Assembly: GCA_018881555.1 (NCBI GenBank)
Contig: JACAXG010000060.1
Location: forward strand, 4,402,001-4,466,000
Origin: Amblyornis subalaris
Lineage: Eukaryota; Chordata; Aves; Passeriformes; Ptilonorhynchidae
Direction of reading: 5' to 3'
DNA: 64,000 nt
Shown: positions 1 through 18,600 of the stretch, in pieces
Layout of the letters: each line of letters starts with the position of its first letter
Numbering within the stretch: the first letter of the stretch is position 1
Program-made: the position numbers and the translations under genes
Notes under the pieces: model-generated
Database searches by the model: none
What the model was told of the DNA's origin: nothing
What the model saw: only the letters and a program-made list of their open reading frames with translations

Positions 1-252
1 ATCATGGCCTACTTTCCACCCTAAACTACTGTTTCTGAACACGAATGTTCAACTACTTTTTACTGGCAGACATTTAAAAAAAAATTAAAGGCATTCATGA
101 ATCGCAGCTGGAGATTTGTAAATAATGTTCCACAATAGATTGAAATTCTGGGGGGTAAATCTGAAAATGGTTATAAACACTACGCTTCTAGAATAACTAT
201 TTTGCAAATATTGTAAGCACTAAATCATAATTGACGTTAGACAGAAGTTTAC
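1..252 (-). other. ERMARD intron, left edge
   Basis: AT-rich intronic sequence. The minus strand was read for the next expected ERMARD segment and no matching exon was found. Confidence 0.8.
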
Positions 253-7166
<6,914 letters not shown>

Positions 7167-8209
7167 CTAGAACAAGCACACACAAAAGAGAATCCTTGTA
7201 TCAAGAACATGAGAACAAAGAAAATTATTAAAACATATGCACAAGTACAGCTACACAGACATTAATACAGTGTCTGTAAACAAGCTGTTAGGGTTTGNAA
7301 TGCAAGTTTCATCTACGCACATGATAGAAGGAACTCTCAACCAGAACCACCTTTGGAAAACAGAGGGGAAGAATTGCTCTATTTTCATAATGCCAGGATG
7401 CCAGCATGGTATATTTCAGAATGGCTGTATTTACAGAAATCACAAGACAGACTGAAGCAAAATATCCCAGTTTATATATAAATGTTCTGCGTAATCTCTG
7501 AGCTTGCGGAGAAACTGATGCTACTTCAAGTAAATCAAGAGCTTCAGTCCTTATGACCAGCAAGATCCTTGGAGGGAGGCAGGGGAATAACACATGACTT
7601 CTGTAGCAATGTTAGCACAGTCTAAACATTCACGCTATTTCCACATTAGTCTAAACAGAAAGAGGGACTGATTCATAAGCAAACATTTAAAATAAAAAAT
7701 TTGCAAAGATAGAACTACCCATGTTAACATGAAAGAAAACGCTTCTGATTTAGTAAAAAAAGTCATGCTTCCTCATTAATCAAACAAGAAATTATTTGAA
7801 AATTACATGCCACAACAAATAATAATTTTAAAAATATTCCATTAAAGTTAAATTAAAAACATTTTTTCCTCTTTAATTAGGTGGCAGAACTGACCCTCAT
7901 GAATGTGATTTCTGAATTCATGGCGTCAAGGAGAGATGAAATATTTTTATGGGTATCAGCACCGAACCAGAGTAACAGTTCCCATCAGAAACCGCTATTA
8001 GCTGCCATCTGGAGTACCCATCCGCCATTAAAAAAAATAAATTAAAAAATCTAAAATGTTGATAAGACATATAATTCAGTCCACCTTAATTTGTGTCTCT
8101 TCCCCTTCCCGCTTCCCCTTTCACTGTCAGGGACAAGAGGCCCGAGCAAAACCTGCACTACCGCTGCCACCCTGTATTATTATTATGATCACCTATGTAA
8201 AACAGGCCA
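7167..8209. other. ERMARD 5' intron/upstream region, no exon identified
   Basis: AT-rich sequence between the ERMARD start exon and the CpG island. It should be an intron of the ERMARD 5' UTR. No coding exon or repeat family was recognised. Confidence 0.55.
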
Positions 8210-8720
8210 GGCACGGGGCAGGGGTGACCTTTCCGGGAAGAGCAAGTCACCAAGCCCGGGGTTTCCACCGGCAGAAGCGGGGCAGAGCTGTCCTCTCCCC
8301 GCCCCGCCGCCCCCGGGCCGCAGCACCAGCGGCGCCAGCCCCGGCCCAGCGCCCCCGGTCCCGACCCCGCCGCTGGTGCCGCCCCGCCATGGCCGCCGGT
8401 ACCTCCGGTAGCTCCGGCGGCTCCGTTGCCGCCGCCCCGCGCGCTGCGTCACGCCCGGCTCGCGGGCAGGGCCCGGGGCCGGGAGAGAGCCATGGAGAAG
8501 CGCCCCGAAGGGCCCAAGCCCGCCGCGCCCCCCGAGGGAGGAAAGCGGCGCCAGGCCGCGCACGATAAAGACACAGTGAGCGGCTCCAGGGGGCTGGGCC
8601 GCCGCGGCTGGGGCACCCCGGGGCAGGGAACGGGTGCGAGGGCAGCGGGCAGCGGGCCCGGCGCCGGGGGCGTGATGCCCGGCCGAGGCGGGGGTGCTGG
8701 TCCCGGCCTGCAGCGCTTCA
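8210..8720. promoter_or_regulatory. CpG island, probable bidirectional ERMARD/DYNLT2 promoter
   Basis: Abrupt rise in G+C and CpG, with GC-box-like CCCCGCCCCGCC runs near 8297, inside AT-rich flanks. It contains the DYNLT2 start codon at 8492 and sits upstream of ERMARD on the other strand, as expected for a shared divergent promoter. ERMARD's transcription start was not pinned; GTACCG after CGGAG on the minus strand near 8402 is one possible first-exon donor. Confidence 0.75.
8492..8575 (+). CDS. DYNLT2: DYNLT2 exon 1 (residues 1-28)
   Basis: Kozak-like GAGCCATGG start; encodes MEKRPEGPKPAAPPEGG and a basic stretch, ending HDKDT before donor GTGAGC. The exon is inside the CpG island. Confidence 0.83.
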
Positions 8721-11700
8721 TCTGGGAGGGAAGGATGGGGCTTGTGTCCTTAGAAAGGACATTACAGTTCCTGGGAGAACGTGGGTTAAAAGGTGCATGT
8801 GATCTTGTGAAAATTTGTATCAGGAATGCTGTTCCCGCTTGGGTAGCGTCCGGTTTGGGTTACCTTATCCCCTTTCTGCTTGGTCAGGTTCCACGTTCGC
8901 ACCTGCCCTGCAGCTGGTGTGCTGTCTCCGGCATGGGGAGGCCAGGCTGTTGCGATGGTGAAGAGAAGGGAAGGGTGGTCCTCCTTTTGATGGGGCAGTC
9001 TTTCCAACTCGGGGTGCTGCTCTCAGCTAGAAGGTGTGCCCTCTTCTGAAGGAATAAACAAGAGCTATTTCTTACTTGTTTTAACAACTAACAGCTATTG
9101 GTTGTTAAAATGGACTAACAAACAGCATTTCACTTAAATTGCAAAAGTTTTCTCTTAGCATACTTACTTCCGTATGTCCAAAGTTAAGCCAATGTACTCG
9201 AGTTCAGTAACATAAGAACAGACAGTTTTTGGTCAAGTGCTCAAATGGAAGGTCAGTTCTTGAACTTTTGAGAGATTTTTTTCACAGAGGTTGCAAATAT
9301 TTTACAGAAATGTAATTGCAACATTGTGCTAAACCTTGGATTTTTACTGTGTATTTATACAGTGATATACAGAAGTAGGTTTATTTACTAGCCGTGTCTG
9401 TAGAGAAATCCGTAAGGTTTTTGGTTGCCTCGTTAGTAAATGCAATGACTTCTTCCAAATGATTATGAGCACATTATGTCACTAATAATAGCAAGTAAAC
9501 TTTTAAGTAGCAGCATTGTTAGAAGTTGTGTGCTATAGACATGAATTTTCTTCCATCTTGATGGTGGTGTGGCTCAAGCTGAACCATGTCACCAAGGAAT
9601 CACTGTTTGGATTGTGACCTTTTTCACAGGTTCTTTTCTACTCACATGGATTGGGATGCTCACTTGAGCAGCTCAGCTGGAAGACTTGAGGTGGTTTTTC
9701 TTCTGTTAGGTGACCTATGGTGAGCATGTCAAGGCTGTAGTCTTTCAAGATGTGAGTTTGCAGTTGGTAGATAATGAGTGTCCACAGCCTAAGAGTAAAT
9801 GTGTTTGCTCCTTGCATTTTTAGAGTAAGTGCTATTCATTGTGCTTGCATTGTTGGCGTGGTATCAACAAACACCAGCAGGCAATTTGCACCAAGGCTGC
9901 CAACATCACTGCTTTTAAGAAACTAGAGGAGATTTTTAGGTAGTGTCCACAGTGTTGACAGGGCTAATGTGTGATTTCGTGGAGAAGAAAGTGCATTTCT
10001 TTCCTGATTCTTAAAACTTCTCAGACTGAAAGAGCCCCTGAGTAGCGCATCTTTTCAACCAAGTCTCGTTAGCCTTTCATATTATCCATAAGTGTATGAC
10101 TTTTTTTTTCTGTACTTCTTAGTATAAGCCTTGCATCGTGATGTTATTTCACCTTTGAGCTCTTTTCTGCTCTTCTGGAAAGGAACTGATGATTTTCTCT
10201 CATGTGAAGTTCCAGCTGTAGTCAGGAAGTGGAGCAAGAGACTGAAGAGTCAGCAAAACTTGAAAATGGTTTGTTAGTACGTAGCTGGTATGGAAGACCA
10301 TTGCCTCTAGCATTTGTTATGATCTCATTGGTTCCTTCTGCTCTTCTGTCTCTGTTACTATTTTACAGTTCTGTTTTAAGCTAGCCTTGGAAAACAGCAG
10401 GTCACTTTGTCTTTTGCAACATCGGCTCTTGCATTCATAGAGGGACAGATTTTGTTATGTGTCTTGAAGAGAGAGTACACAGCTGGATGGGGAGCAAACT
10501 CGATCTTCAGAGATCTGGTTTTAAGCTCCAAGCAAAATTACAAAGCTTTGCAGATTGGAGCTTATTTTTTCCTTTTTTTTTTTTTTAATGAGCAAATTAA
10601 ATCATCAGTACATAAGCTACTTCTTTAGTGACAAGTAAAATGAAGTAGTAAGTGAACCACTTCTGTAGTTTGGGTGTTGTGTAGGCTGTTTGAATTAGAA
10701 GCTTGAACTTGTGGTTAACAGTCTTGGATGGATATGCTATTATCTGTATATTTTTACTTGGAAAATGGACTGGATTCAAGATGCTAATATTGACTGAGTT
10801 TAAATGCAAACTTCAGTTGGATTTTCTTGGAAAAGAAGTTAAAATTGAGTGGAAGTGAACCACTTTTCTTTTTTTTCAGGCAAAACAATAGTGTTAAAAC
10901 AGCCAGAAGTTGATAACGATTTTCTAGCTTTCTGTGGTTTCTTTGTTAACATATTCCTAGACTAATTGTTGGGGTTTTTTCTCTTACCTGTATGCCATAA
11001 AGTATTATTTAGAGTCTGTTAAGTTCTAAAATACTGACATGTTATGAGAACTTTTTAAAATTACTTTGTACAGACAAAAGGAAAAAAGACACAAGCACAT
11101 CACGAAGCTTCAGGTGAAGAACGGGCAAAGCCAAGATGCCATAACACATACAGGCTGGAGCCACGTAATAAGGTTCAGGATGGTTTACTAAGAGACAAAG
11201 CTCAAGCAATACTAATGGTATAGTAGTTTTTAAATGAATTGTCTCATTGCAAAAGGAACTTGTCTTGCAAAAGTACTTATGGAACAGTGTAAATTGCATA
11301 AGCTTAAACATATGCATAAATCTCTGCAGTCTTTGTGTTTTGGCACACGAGTGTGATGTCAATGTTCTCTGTTCTGCGAAGTGCAGAAGTGCCTCTGCAA
11401 GGTCACTGCTGAGCATGTGCTGTGTAGGTGGAGCTGAAGCTTCTTAAACTCTTGCCTTTTTTTAAATCAAATTGAGCTACAGCACAATTCAAAGTACCAT
11501 AATCTTCAAAATATCCAGTTAGCGAAAGATAATGACCTCAAATTTCTGGATTTCTATTAATTCTACTAATTCTGTTAATTCTACTAGTATCACATGACCT
11601 GCATAAAATGACTTGGTGTCCTTGATGGTCAGTGTGCTACGTACACAAACTGGGCAAAAATGAAAGAGAACAATCTGTTGAGATAATACAAAGCTGTTAG

Positions 11701-13707
11701 TGATATTTTGAACAGTTATAACCAGCTCTTTTTAATTCTGCTGTCTGGAAGACATGCCTTGGATACTTGGAACAGATATTTGTAGCTCTATTTTCCAGTG
11801 AACTGAGCCCAAATCATGGAGAAGAATACACTCCTTATTGTCAAATGAGATTGGCGGGAAATATGTGTCACTTTCTAAAAAATAGATAAAACATTTTAGA
11901 GTAAAAGTAGCGCATCCTTCACTATTCGAGACCGTCATCTATATTGACTATTCTACTCATTAGTTCTTCTCATGTTCTTGTTATGCAAGTGACTGTAAAA
12001 GGTGTTTCTTCCAAAAAACTACTAGGATAAAAACTAAGATTTTTCAAAATTGTTTTTGATAGAGCAAACTTCNACAAGCCACATATGATGGAGCTTCTAG
12101 TCCCTACTTGTGTGCTTCAATCTCAGAAGAAATATTGAAGGCTGTGAAGGAATTTGACTTTGACCGTTATAAGTATGTGGTAACAGTGCTAATTGTGGAA
12201 AAGGCGGATCAGGCAATGATTGTAAGCAAACATATTATTTGTAATACCTTCTGAAAATTGAAAACAGTTTTTAGAACTGTGTGTTATCTCCTAGGTGTTT
12301 TTTCTCATTCAGCAGCTTAACTAGTTTGAGGTGGTTTTGGAGCTTTTACGTTCTTTTGGGTAGTAGTATGCCAGGTGACAATTCCAGGTGCTGCTGTGAT
12401 TCTGCCTAACTCTGTGAAGGTTGTTGTTTTCGTGTGCTCAGTAANTGGTAAACAGCCCATGCTGCACTTGCCTGTCAAACAGTTGTTTCCTCTGTGTACT
12501 GTGCCAGTACAATTGCATGAGTTCAGTGAATTTTGTTTTTCTTTGTCCAGTACTTGGATCTCCATTTGGGTTGTCCCATTCTGTGCAAAATGCTGTGCAG
12601 TTGTAGTGAGGGGGTGACATGGAACAGATGGCTGGCAAGGAAAGGGATGGAAACCACAGCTGCCACCAGACATGCTCCTGGGACTGCAAATTAACATCAA
12701 TCTTCTGTACTTGGAACACCTAAAATAAAAGGATTCTAGATTTTGGTGGTATAGATTTTGGTGGATACTGTGTTGGTATATAAATTTAGTATTCCAAGCT
12801 CCCACTGGCATTCAGAACACTTTTATCTGTCTAGTAGAGTGTCAAAGAATACTTCTGTTTTGGAGTGTTTATCATCAATTCTTAAAACCTGACTGAAACC
12901 AACCTGTGTTTAGTGAGTTACATGAAACAATATTTGAAAGGTTCAGCTTCAGTACCAAAGCCAGTTTGTGAGGTGCCTGCATCTACCGGCTTTTCTGGTG
13001 CTGTCTCACAGTACGCTGCCTCTGAAGTGCTGCTGTGACTGAGGAGGTGTAGGTGCAAACAGATTAGTGAAGTGNTCCAAGGTAACTTTTTTCTCCCAAG
13101 GAATATGTTTATTCCAGCAATCAATTCATACAGTTTATCTTTGAAAACAATTTTGTTTTTGAAAAAAAGCTGAGAGCCCAATAAATGGTCACAGGTAGAC
13201 TGGAGTAATCTGGAGGTGGTAGAGGGGGGGTGTGGCTTCTTAGTTGTGTATGTTCCCATAACTAATGTCTATTCACACAGGCATTCTGTTGCTGTTTAGG
13301 GGTGCTCTTACAGTACGATAAAGTGTAACAAGTGAACATGAGAGAGCATTGGGGGTTTGGTGTTGAGATTTTTTGATCTGTCAGGGTGGGAACTTTACCG
13401 TGAGGCAAGAACATGTATTTAACATTGAATAGGAATTGCTCATTTTTACTCAACTTTTGCATTGTTGTTAATAGTTGTAACTCTCCTAATATAATTAGAT
13501 TAGCATCTACAAAATGCTGTGTGTTTTTTAGAAAAATAAATAGTAAAACTGCTGTATAGAGGTTCATAAATACCTTTTTCTCCTTTATCTCTTTAGGTTG
13601 CCAGCAGATGCCTCTGGGATGTTGAGAGAGACACTTGGGTTTCAGCTAAATGTGAAACTGATACATTTATTGCACTGGCTTTGGTAATGGCTTGTTATCA
13701 CGACTAA
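8492..13707 (+). CDS. DYNLT2: DYNLT2 (TCTE3), Tctex-type dynein light chain 2
   Basis: Four exons join in phase 0 at every junction to give 165 residues. Family members are light chains of axonemal outer dynein arms, acting in cilia and sperm flagella. Residues about 57-165 are the Tctex-1 fold: NTYRLEP and the following helix, ISEEILKAVKEF, DRYKYVV, and the C-terminal ASRCLWDVERDTWVSAK segment. The last matches human TCTE3 (ASRWIWDIAWDSWVAAK) rather than DYNLT1/3 or DYNLT2B. The N-terminus (residues 1-45) is basic, proline- and lysine-rich and shorter than in human (198 aa). The gene is head-to-head with ERMARD and upstream of PHF10, as in human 6q27. One base of codon 80 is N at 12073. Confidence 0.92.
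8576..11073 (+). other. DYNLT2 intron 1
   Basis: The start still belongs to the CpG island; the rest is AT-rich. Human TCTE3 has an additional conserved N-terminal segment. A CAG acceptor at 10877-10879 opens a frame of about 28 codons but has no good donor, so it was not called an exon. Confidence 0.6.
11074..11217 (+). CDS. DYNLT2: DYNLT2 exon 2 (residues 29-76)
   Basis: Acceptor TTGTACAG, donor GTATAG, 144 nt in phase 0. It contains NTYRLEPRNKVQ, equivalent to human NSYRMEPLKKFQ. Confidence 0.9.
12063..12221 (+). CDS. DYNLT2: DYNLT2 exon 3 (residues 77-129)
   Basis: Acceptor TTGATAG, donor GTAAGC, 159 nt. It encodes ISEEILKAVKEFDFDRYKY, the core Tctex-1 helix and strand. An N at 12073 makes residue 80 ambiguous. 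Confidence 0.93.
13597..13707 (+). CDS. DYNLT2: DYNLT2 exon 4 (residues 130-165 and stop)
   Basis: Acceptor CTCTTTAG. It encodes VASRCLWDVERDTWVSAK through LVMACYHD and a TAA stop. Confidence 0.94.
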   Translation, partial: VASRCLWDVERDTWVSAKCETDTFIALALVMACYHD

Positions 13708-14539
13708 AATTCTGAAAGCCACAGCTGGATTCCTGCATCACAGTACCTGGTATATTTGAAAATTTTCAGAACATCATTATTTTAATATTCATTTTTGTCC
13801 TATTGCTGTTGGCACATTGAAACTGACATACAGTTGAGATAATTTTGCTCGTTTTCGCTCTGTTTAAAAAAAAAACCAAAAAAATGCTTTGTAGATGTTT
13901 ATGGTTGAGTACATATGGGCTTCATCTGTTGTAATGCTCTGCTGTGGAAGTGGAAGCAGCTGGTGTAAGGCCAAACATTGCGATATTTTGAATGTTGCTT
14001 GTCTGTTGGGTGCCTAGGACTGTTAACCAATGTGTACATGAAATTGCAGGTATCGGTTTTCTTAAAAGTACACTTTTCGTAAGAAAAAGCAGTGTTCATT
14101 TTTTACCTAGTTGTATCTATGATAAAATGCCAGTCTGCCTAGTGTTTTACAGTCCTAGAAACTTGTACAAATTTTCAGTCGTTTGCCTTGAATGAAGTGA
14201 CAGTTCAGTCGTTACATTCCCAGGGTCTTAAGCTTGGGTTAAGTGCAACCTAGGTTCTGATTGGTGGCCAAGTACTGAATTGAGCGAGTTTGGTCACTTC
14301 GGTCTAGGGGCTTCTGGTGGCGGTGGCAGTGGTAGGAGAACGATGGGGTCAGTAGTGAGGCTATTGAGAATTGGTCCGTAATTGGCAAGGGCAGCAGTGA
14401 TTGTACTTTTTAAAATTAGACTCTGGCAGATCTGTGAAGTGTGTAGACATCGGCTTTTGGATCTGCCGTGTGTGGAAATCGAGCGCTGTCGCCTTTTGGT
14501 CCGTTTTGTTGTTGGGAGCCGAAAATAAACGTGGACGGA
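13708..14539 (+). other. DYNLT2 3' UTR and PHF10 upstream region
   Basis: No coding exon seen. The only AATAAA is at 14524-14529, about 0.8 kb past the DYNLT2 stop and at the edge of the PHF10 CpG island, so the DYNLT2 transcript end is unresolved. An inverted CCAAT box (ATTGG) lies at 14260-14264. Confidence 0.5.
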
Positions 14540-14865
14540 GCGGCGGTGCTTCCCAATGCCCCTTGGCCAGCCTGGGTGTGAGCGCGTTTGGAGCCGCGGC
14601 CGGGCGAACCGCGAGGGGCGGCGAGCAGCCCGGGGCGCGGGTGGGCGCACACGCGAGGCGGGGGGAGCCCTGCCCGGGGGCGGCGCCGGGGCCGGGGCGC
14701 GGCCGTGCGCTTTGTTCGCCGGCGCGGGGGCCGTGCGCGCCCACGGGGCCCGGCTGCGTGCGGGCGGGCGCGCGCGCCGCCCCGGTTCCCGCGCCCGCGG
14801 GACGAGGGTCGTTCCCGGTGCCGAGTAGGGAGGGCTGCGCCTCAGCTCCGCCCGCCCGTACCGGC

Positions 14866-14886
14866 GGGATTGGGATTGGGAGCGGG
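14866..14886 (+). promoter_or_regulatory. Perfect G-quadruplex motif in PHF10 promoter
   Basis: Four GGG runs separated by three 3-nt loops (ATT, ATT, AGC), about 0.7 kb upstream of the PHF10 ATG inside the CpG island. Folding and function are inference. Confidence 0.6.
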
Positions 14887-15570
14887 ACGCCGCGCTACCC
14901 GGCGCGCAGCCGGCTCGGCGCGACCGCGCAGCGGCGGGGAACGGCCGCACGCGCCCTCCCTCCGTCGCAGGGGCGAGCGCGCTCGTGGCGGCTCCTCCGA
15001 GTGCGCCCCCCGCCCCCCGAACCCCCCTCCTGCGGGGGCTGATGGTTCACAAACGTAGCTCGTCCCCGGCTGACGTTCCCGGAGACGGGAGCCTGCCGGC
15101 GAAGCGGAGCAGCCCGGCCTTGCTGGGTGCCAGCTCCCGCGCTCGGCGCTGACCAGCCCGCCGGGGGGATGCTGCCCCTCCGCCCCGCGCTGCTGCCCAA
15201 GCGCTACCGCGGCGGCTCGGCTCCGCGCTCGCGGCCGGGCCGCGCGGCCGCCCGAGCGGCGGCGGCAGGAGGAGGAGGAGGAGAAGGGCGTGGCGGCTGC
15301 GGTAGCACCGGCGGCGGCGGCTCCCCCGCGCTGGTCCCGCGGGGCGGCGCTGGGTCGGTGCGGGTGCCGGTCCGGCGGCGCGGGCCGGGGTCGCCGCGGG
15401 CTGCCCGGAGGGGGGCGGAGCAGGAGCCGCCGCGCCCGTGCGCGCGCTGGCCGGTAGGGGCCGCTGCCGCCCCCCGCAGGGCGCGGGGGGGCGGGGCCGG
15501 CGGGCGCGGCGCGAGGCCCGGTCGCGCGGCGGCGGCGGCGTCGCTGCTCCTGGCCCAGCCGGCGGCGGCC

Positions 15571-15639
15571 ATGGCGGCCGTGCTGTCCCCGCGCCTCTGC
15601 GACAGCGACCCGGCCACGCCCGGCGCGCAGTCCCTCAAG
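15571..15639 (+). CDS. PHF10: PHF10 exon 1 (residues 1-23)
   Basis: Encodes [20 protein letters not shown] then SLK, with donor GTGAGA. Matches the human N-terminus with a small N-terminal shortening. Confidence 0.94.
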
Positions 15640-18600
15640 GTGAGAGCGGGCGGCGGCGGCCGCGGGGCTGCGGCGCAACAGCCGCTTCGGCGAGAGGCCT
15701 CGCGCGGCCCCCGCGCCTGGGCGCCGTGACCCGCTGCTTCCCCCCACCCGCCCGCCCCGGGCTCACCTCTCGCTCCCCGGGCGAGCCGGGCGGCGGCGGG
15801 CGGCTTCCCGTGCCCTGGGCCGGACTTTGAGCGTGGGTCCGGGGCTGAGTGCCCGGGGCCGCTCTCCTTCCCAAAAGTCCCTCGCCGTCTTCCCGGGGGC
15901 GGCGCGGCGGCTCGATCCGCACCGCGGCAGCGCCGCAGCCGGGAAAGTTTGTGTCTGGCCGCGGGCAGTTCCGCGTTGGCCCTGCCGGCTGCTCCCGCGC
16001 ATCCCAGGCACCGCGGGCGCTTGTGGCGCCGAGGACTCGCGGCGCAGGTGGGCAGTCGCTCTTTGAAACGCGTCTCGGGTAGTTCAGGCTTCTCGAGCGC
16101 GTAATAAAGGAGCGTTACGTCCATCTTAAAATGATAGACGTACCAGAAGTTTGTAACATCACCATATTTCGTCAGCACTGACAGCCGATTTACAGAAACA
16201 TGCGTTTTCAGGGAGAAAGGGGCTTTTTTTGACTTTTCATCTAAAGAAAGCCACAGAACTATCTCCCTTTTCCTTTTTTTTTTCTTTTTTTGAACAGTAA
16301 GAGTGGTTGAACAGCATTGTGCCTTTAAGTCGCAGCACAAATGTTTTCGCTTCTTATGCTAAGTCCTCTGCAACAAACTGAACTTGTGTGGTTGAATTTG
16401 GTGAAATTTTAAGCGCATACGGAAGCAAGGTGAAAATGGAGAACATTCATCTCTCCATGTTATGGGTACTCATACTTTGTAACAGTGTCGGCTTTAATAA
16501 ATGAAAAATTTCAAAGCGAAAGGAGAAGCTGATACGAGGCACTTCCAGCAAACTGTCAGGTTGAGATCTATCTTTTAAAGACGTTTTGAAGCCTCTTGGA
16601 GGCTTTAGTATAGGAGAGGATTGCTTTGGCCCAGTTTAGGTTTATGTCTAACAGTTAAAAATGTTTGGAGTGCATTAATATTCTGTGTGGGAAGTAGAGA
16701 TGAACTACTGATGAGACAGCTGTGTCACAAAATACTCCCATGCGATATTGTTTTGATTGGGGGCTGCTGTTTAATTTGTCTGACTGAGTTTATACAGGCT
16801 ATTCTCAGCAATACTGGAAAATGACATTACTGGTAATATGAGTGGAGATGCTGCCTACCTGACTCTTTAAGGATGGCTGCATTAAGAAAACACAGTTTCG
16901 TTAAATTTTGCCTTTCAATTTTTATTACTGTATGAAAGATTTTCTTCTTGCTCCTTAAAGAGAAAGAAAAAAAATTTGTAAAGAACTGTGAAAAGGCAGA
17001 AATAGAGGAGACAAATGCTTTTTGCCTATGGTCTGTCTTGATTATAACATTTTGAAATGTTGCATAATAAAAGTAATGTATTCTTATTTGCTGGAATATT
17101 TTTAAATTGGTATTTCAAGTCGTATGAGATGTTAACCATACTAGAATGAAACACATTAGCAAAGGTAGACCTAATAATCATTATCGTCATTTTTAAATAA
17201 GTAAGTATAATTGGGCCAGGTCCATTTATTTCTAAGAGCTTAATTCTTCTTGCTTAAACTTTTTACAGAAGTTAGGAAATGTGATTCTTTCACACTGCTC
17301 CACTTTAGAGACTCAGTTACTTAAAGAACTCTTTTGTCCTTGACTCTACTACTGGTTACAGCAGGCAGTTCACTCAAAGATTCCTGCTTTCTATATGTCA
17401 GCTATGATCAGACAGGGTTGGTCACTAAATGCTTTGAGATTGTTGATGATGCAGGTAGGAGTTGTATAGCATTATTGGACAACAAAGCAGTGCAAAATGC
17501 AATATCAACTATGTTGCTGTCTTCTACATTTTACAGAACTCTTTCTTTTGCTTAGGTCATTTTTTTTCTCCTCTTTACCCTTTATTCCCTTTCTTTATAT
17601 TGATCACATGAAAGCTGAATAGTGACACCTGTAAGTTAACTTCTGAATGTTCCCTTATAATAGCTTTCTGTATCTGTTGTAATACAAAATTGGGAGGTTT
17701 CTTTCATACATTTTTTCCTCTCAAGAAACATGGCTTTGCTACTTGAGGTAATGATATTTTTGGTAAACTGTGTACTGTTCCTTTTATTTTAACTGTATGC
17801 CCATAAACTCCTATGTTGCTTTTGGTAATATTTTCCCTGATTCTATAAGCATCAGCTCTTAGTAAGGGCTTGGTGTTTTTGCTCTGCACTTGCTTTTGGT
17901 TTTGAGTGCTAGTCTGATTGAATGCCAGAGGTAGTTTACATCAGGAATTATGAACTTGATGGTCAGAGCTACAGCTCTGTTTATTCAGAACTCTACCTAC
18001 ACAACAGATGGGAAGTCCTCCAATTCTCCTTCTGAGCTACCATGTGTCATGGAGGTAATTTATAGCAAAGAATAATTTGTTATGTAAACTGTCCTGTGAG
18101 TTGTTTGTTAAGACTGTCATAGAATAGCTTAGTAGTTCAAGTTTATTTAAATTGTGGATCGCCTTGCAATATTTTTTGGTGCTTTACGTTATCTGCTGAA
18201 TACTCTTATTTTTTTAATATTCATCTTCATTTCAGGATGACACAGAAGAAAATTCCAATGATGGCAGCCAGCCATCCAAAAGACGGCGTATGGGCTCAGG
18301 GGACAGTTCTCGGAGTTGTGAAACTTCCAGTCAAGACCTTGGGTAATACCATTTTTTATGATTCCCACTTTATTAGTGCAAATCTGACTTTATTGTTCAA
18401 TATGCTTAAGTGTTAGCTCTTTTTTCTTTACTTGCATATTCTTCCTAGATTTTTCTGAACTGAGGTGATGTCCTATGAATAGCTAGCTGTCTTTTGCTCC
18501 NAGCATATTTTAAGGCATTTTACTTTAAAATGGATCTGATTTACAAATATGTTTCTAGAACATTGCATACTTGAATGAATTTTAACACCGTAGTAGTTGC

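Larger units (their letters stand above)
14540..16080 (+). promoter_or_regulatory. PHF10: CpG island promoter of PHF10
   Basis: Extreme CpG density over about 1.5 kb surrounding the PHF10 start codon. A GC box (GGGGCGGGGCC) lies around 15487-15497, about 75 bp before the ATG. No TATA box was seen near the expected start, consistent with a housekeeping promoter. Confidence 0.85.

Noticed and set aside
10877..10970. Possible extra DYNLT2 exon after a good CAG acceptor
   Set aside because: Open for about 28 codons but without a convincing donor, and the translation does not match the family.
11042..11416. 124-codon minus-strand open frame
   Set aside because: It lies antisense to DYNLT2 exon 2; the conserved reading is on the plus strand.
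12317..12811. 164-codon minus-strand open frame in DYNLT2 intron 3
   Set aside because: Intronic, interrupted by an N, no recognisable domain and no splice or homology support.
15204..16340. 378-codon open frame on the minus strand, and a 301-codon one at 14842-15747
   Set aside because: Both are Ala/Arg/Pro/Gly low-complexity reading through the PHF10 CpG island; stop codons are rare there because of GC content. No domain is recognisable.
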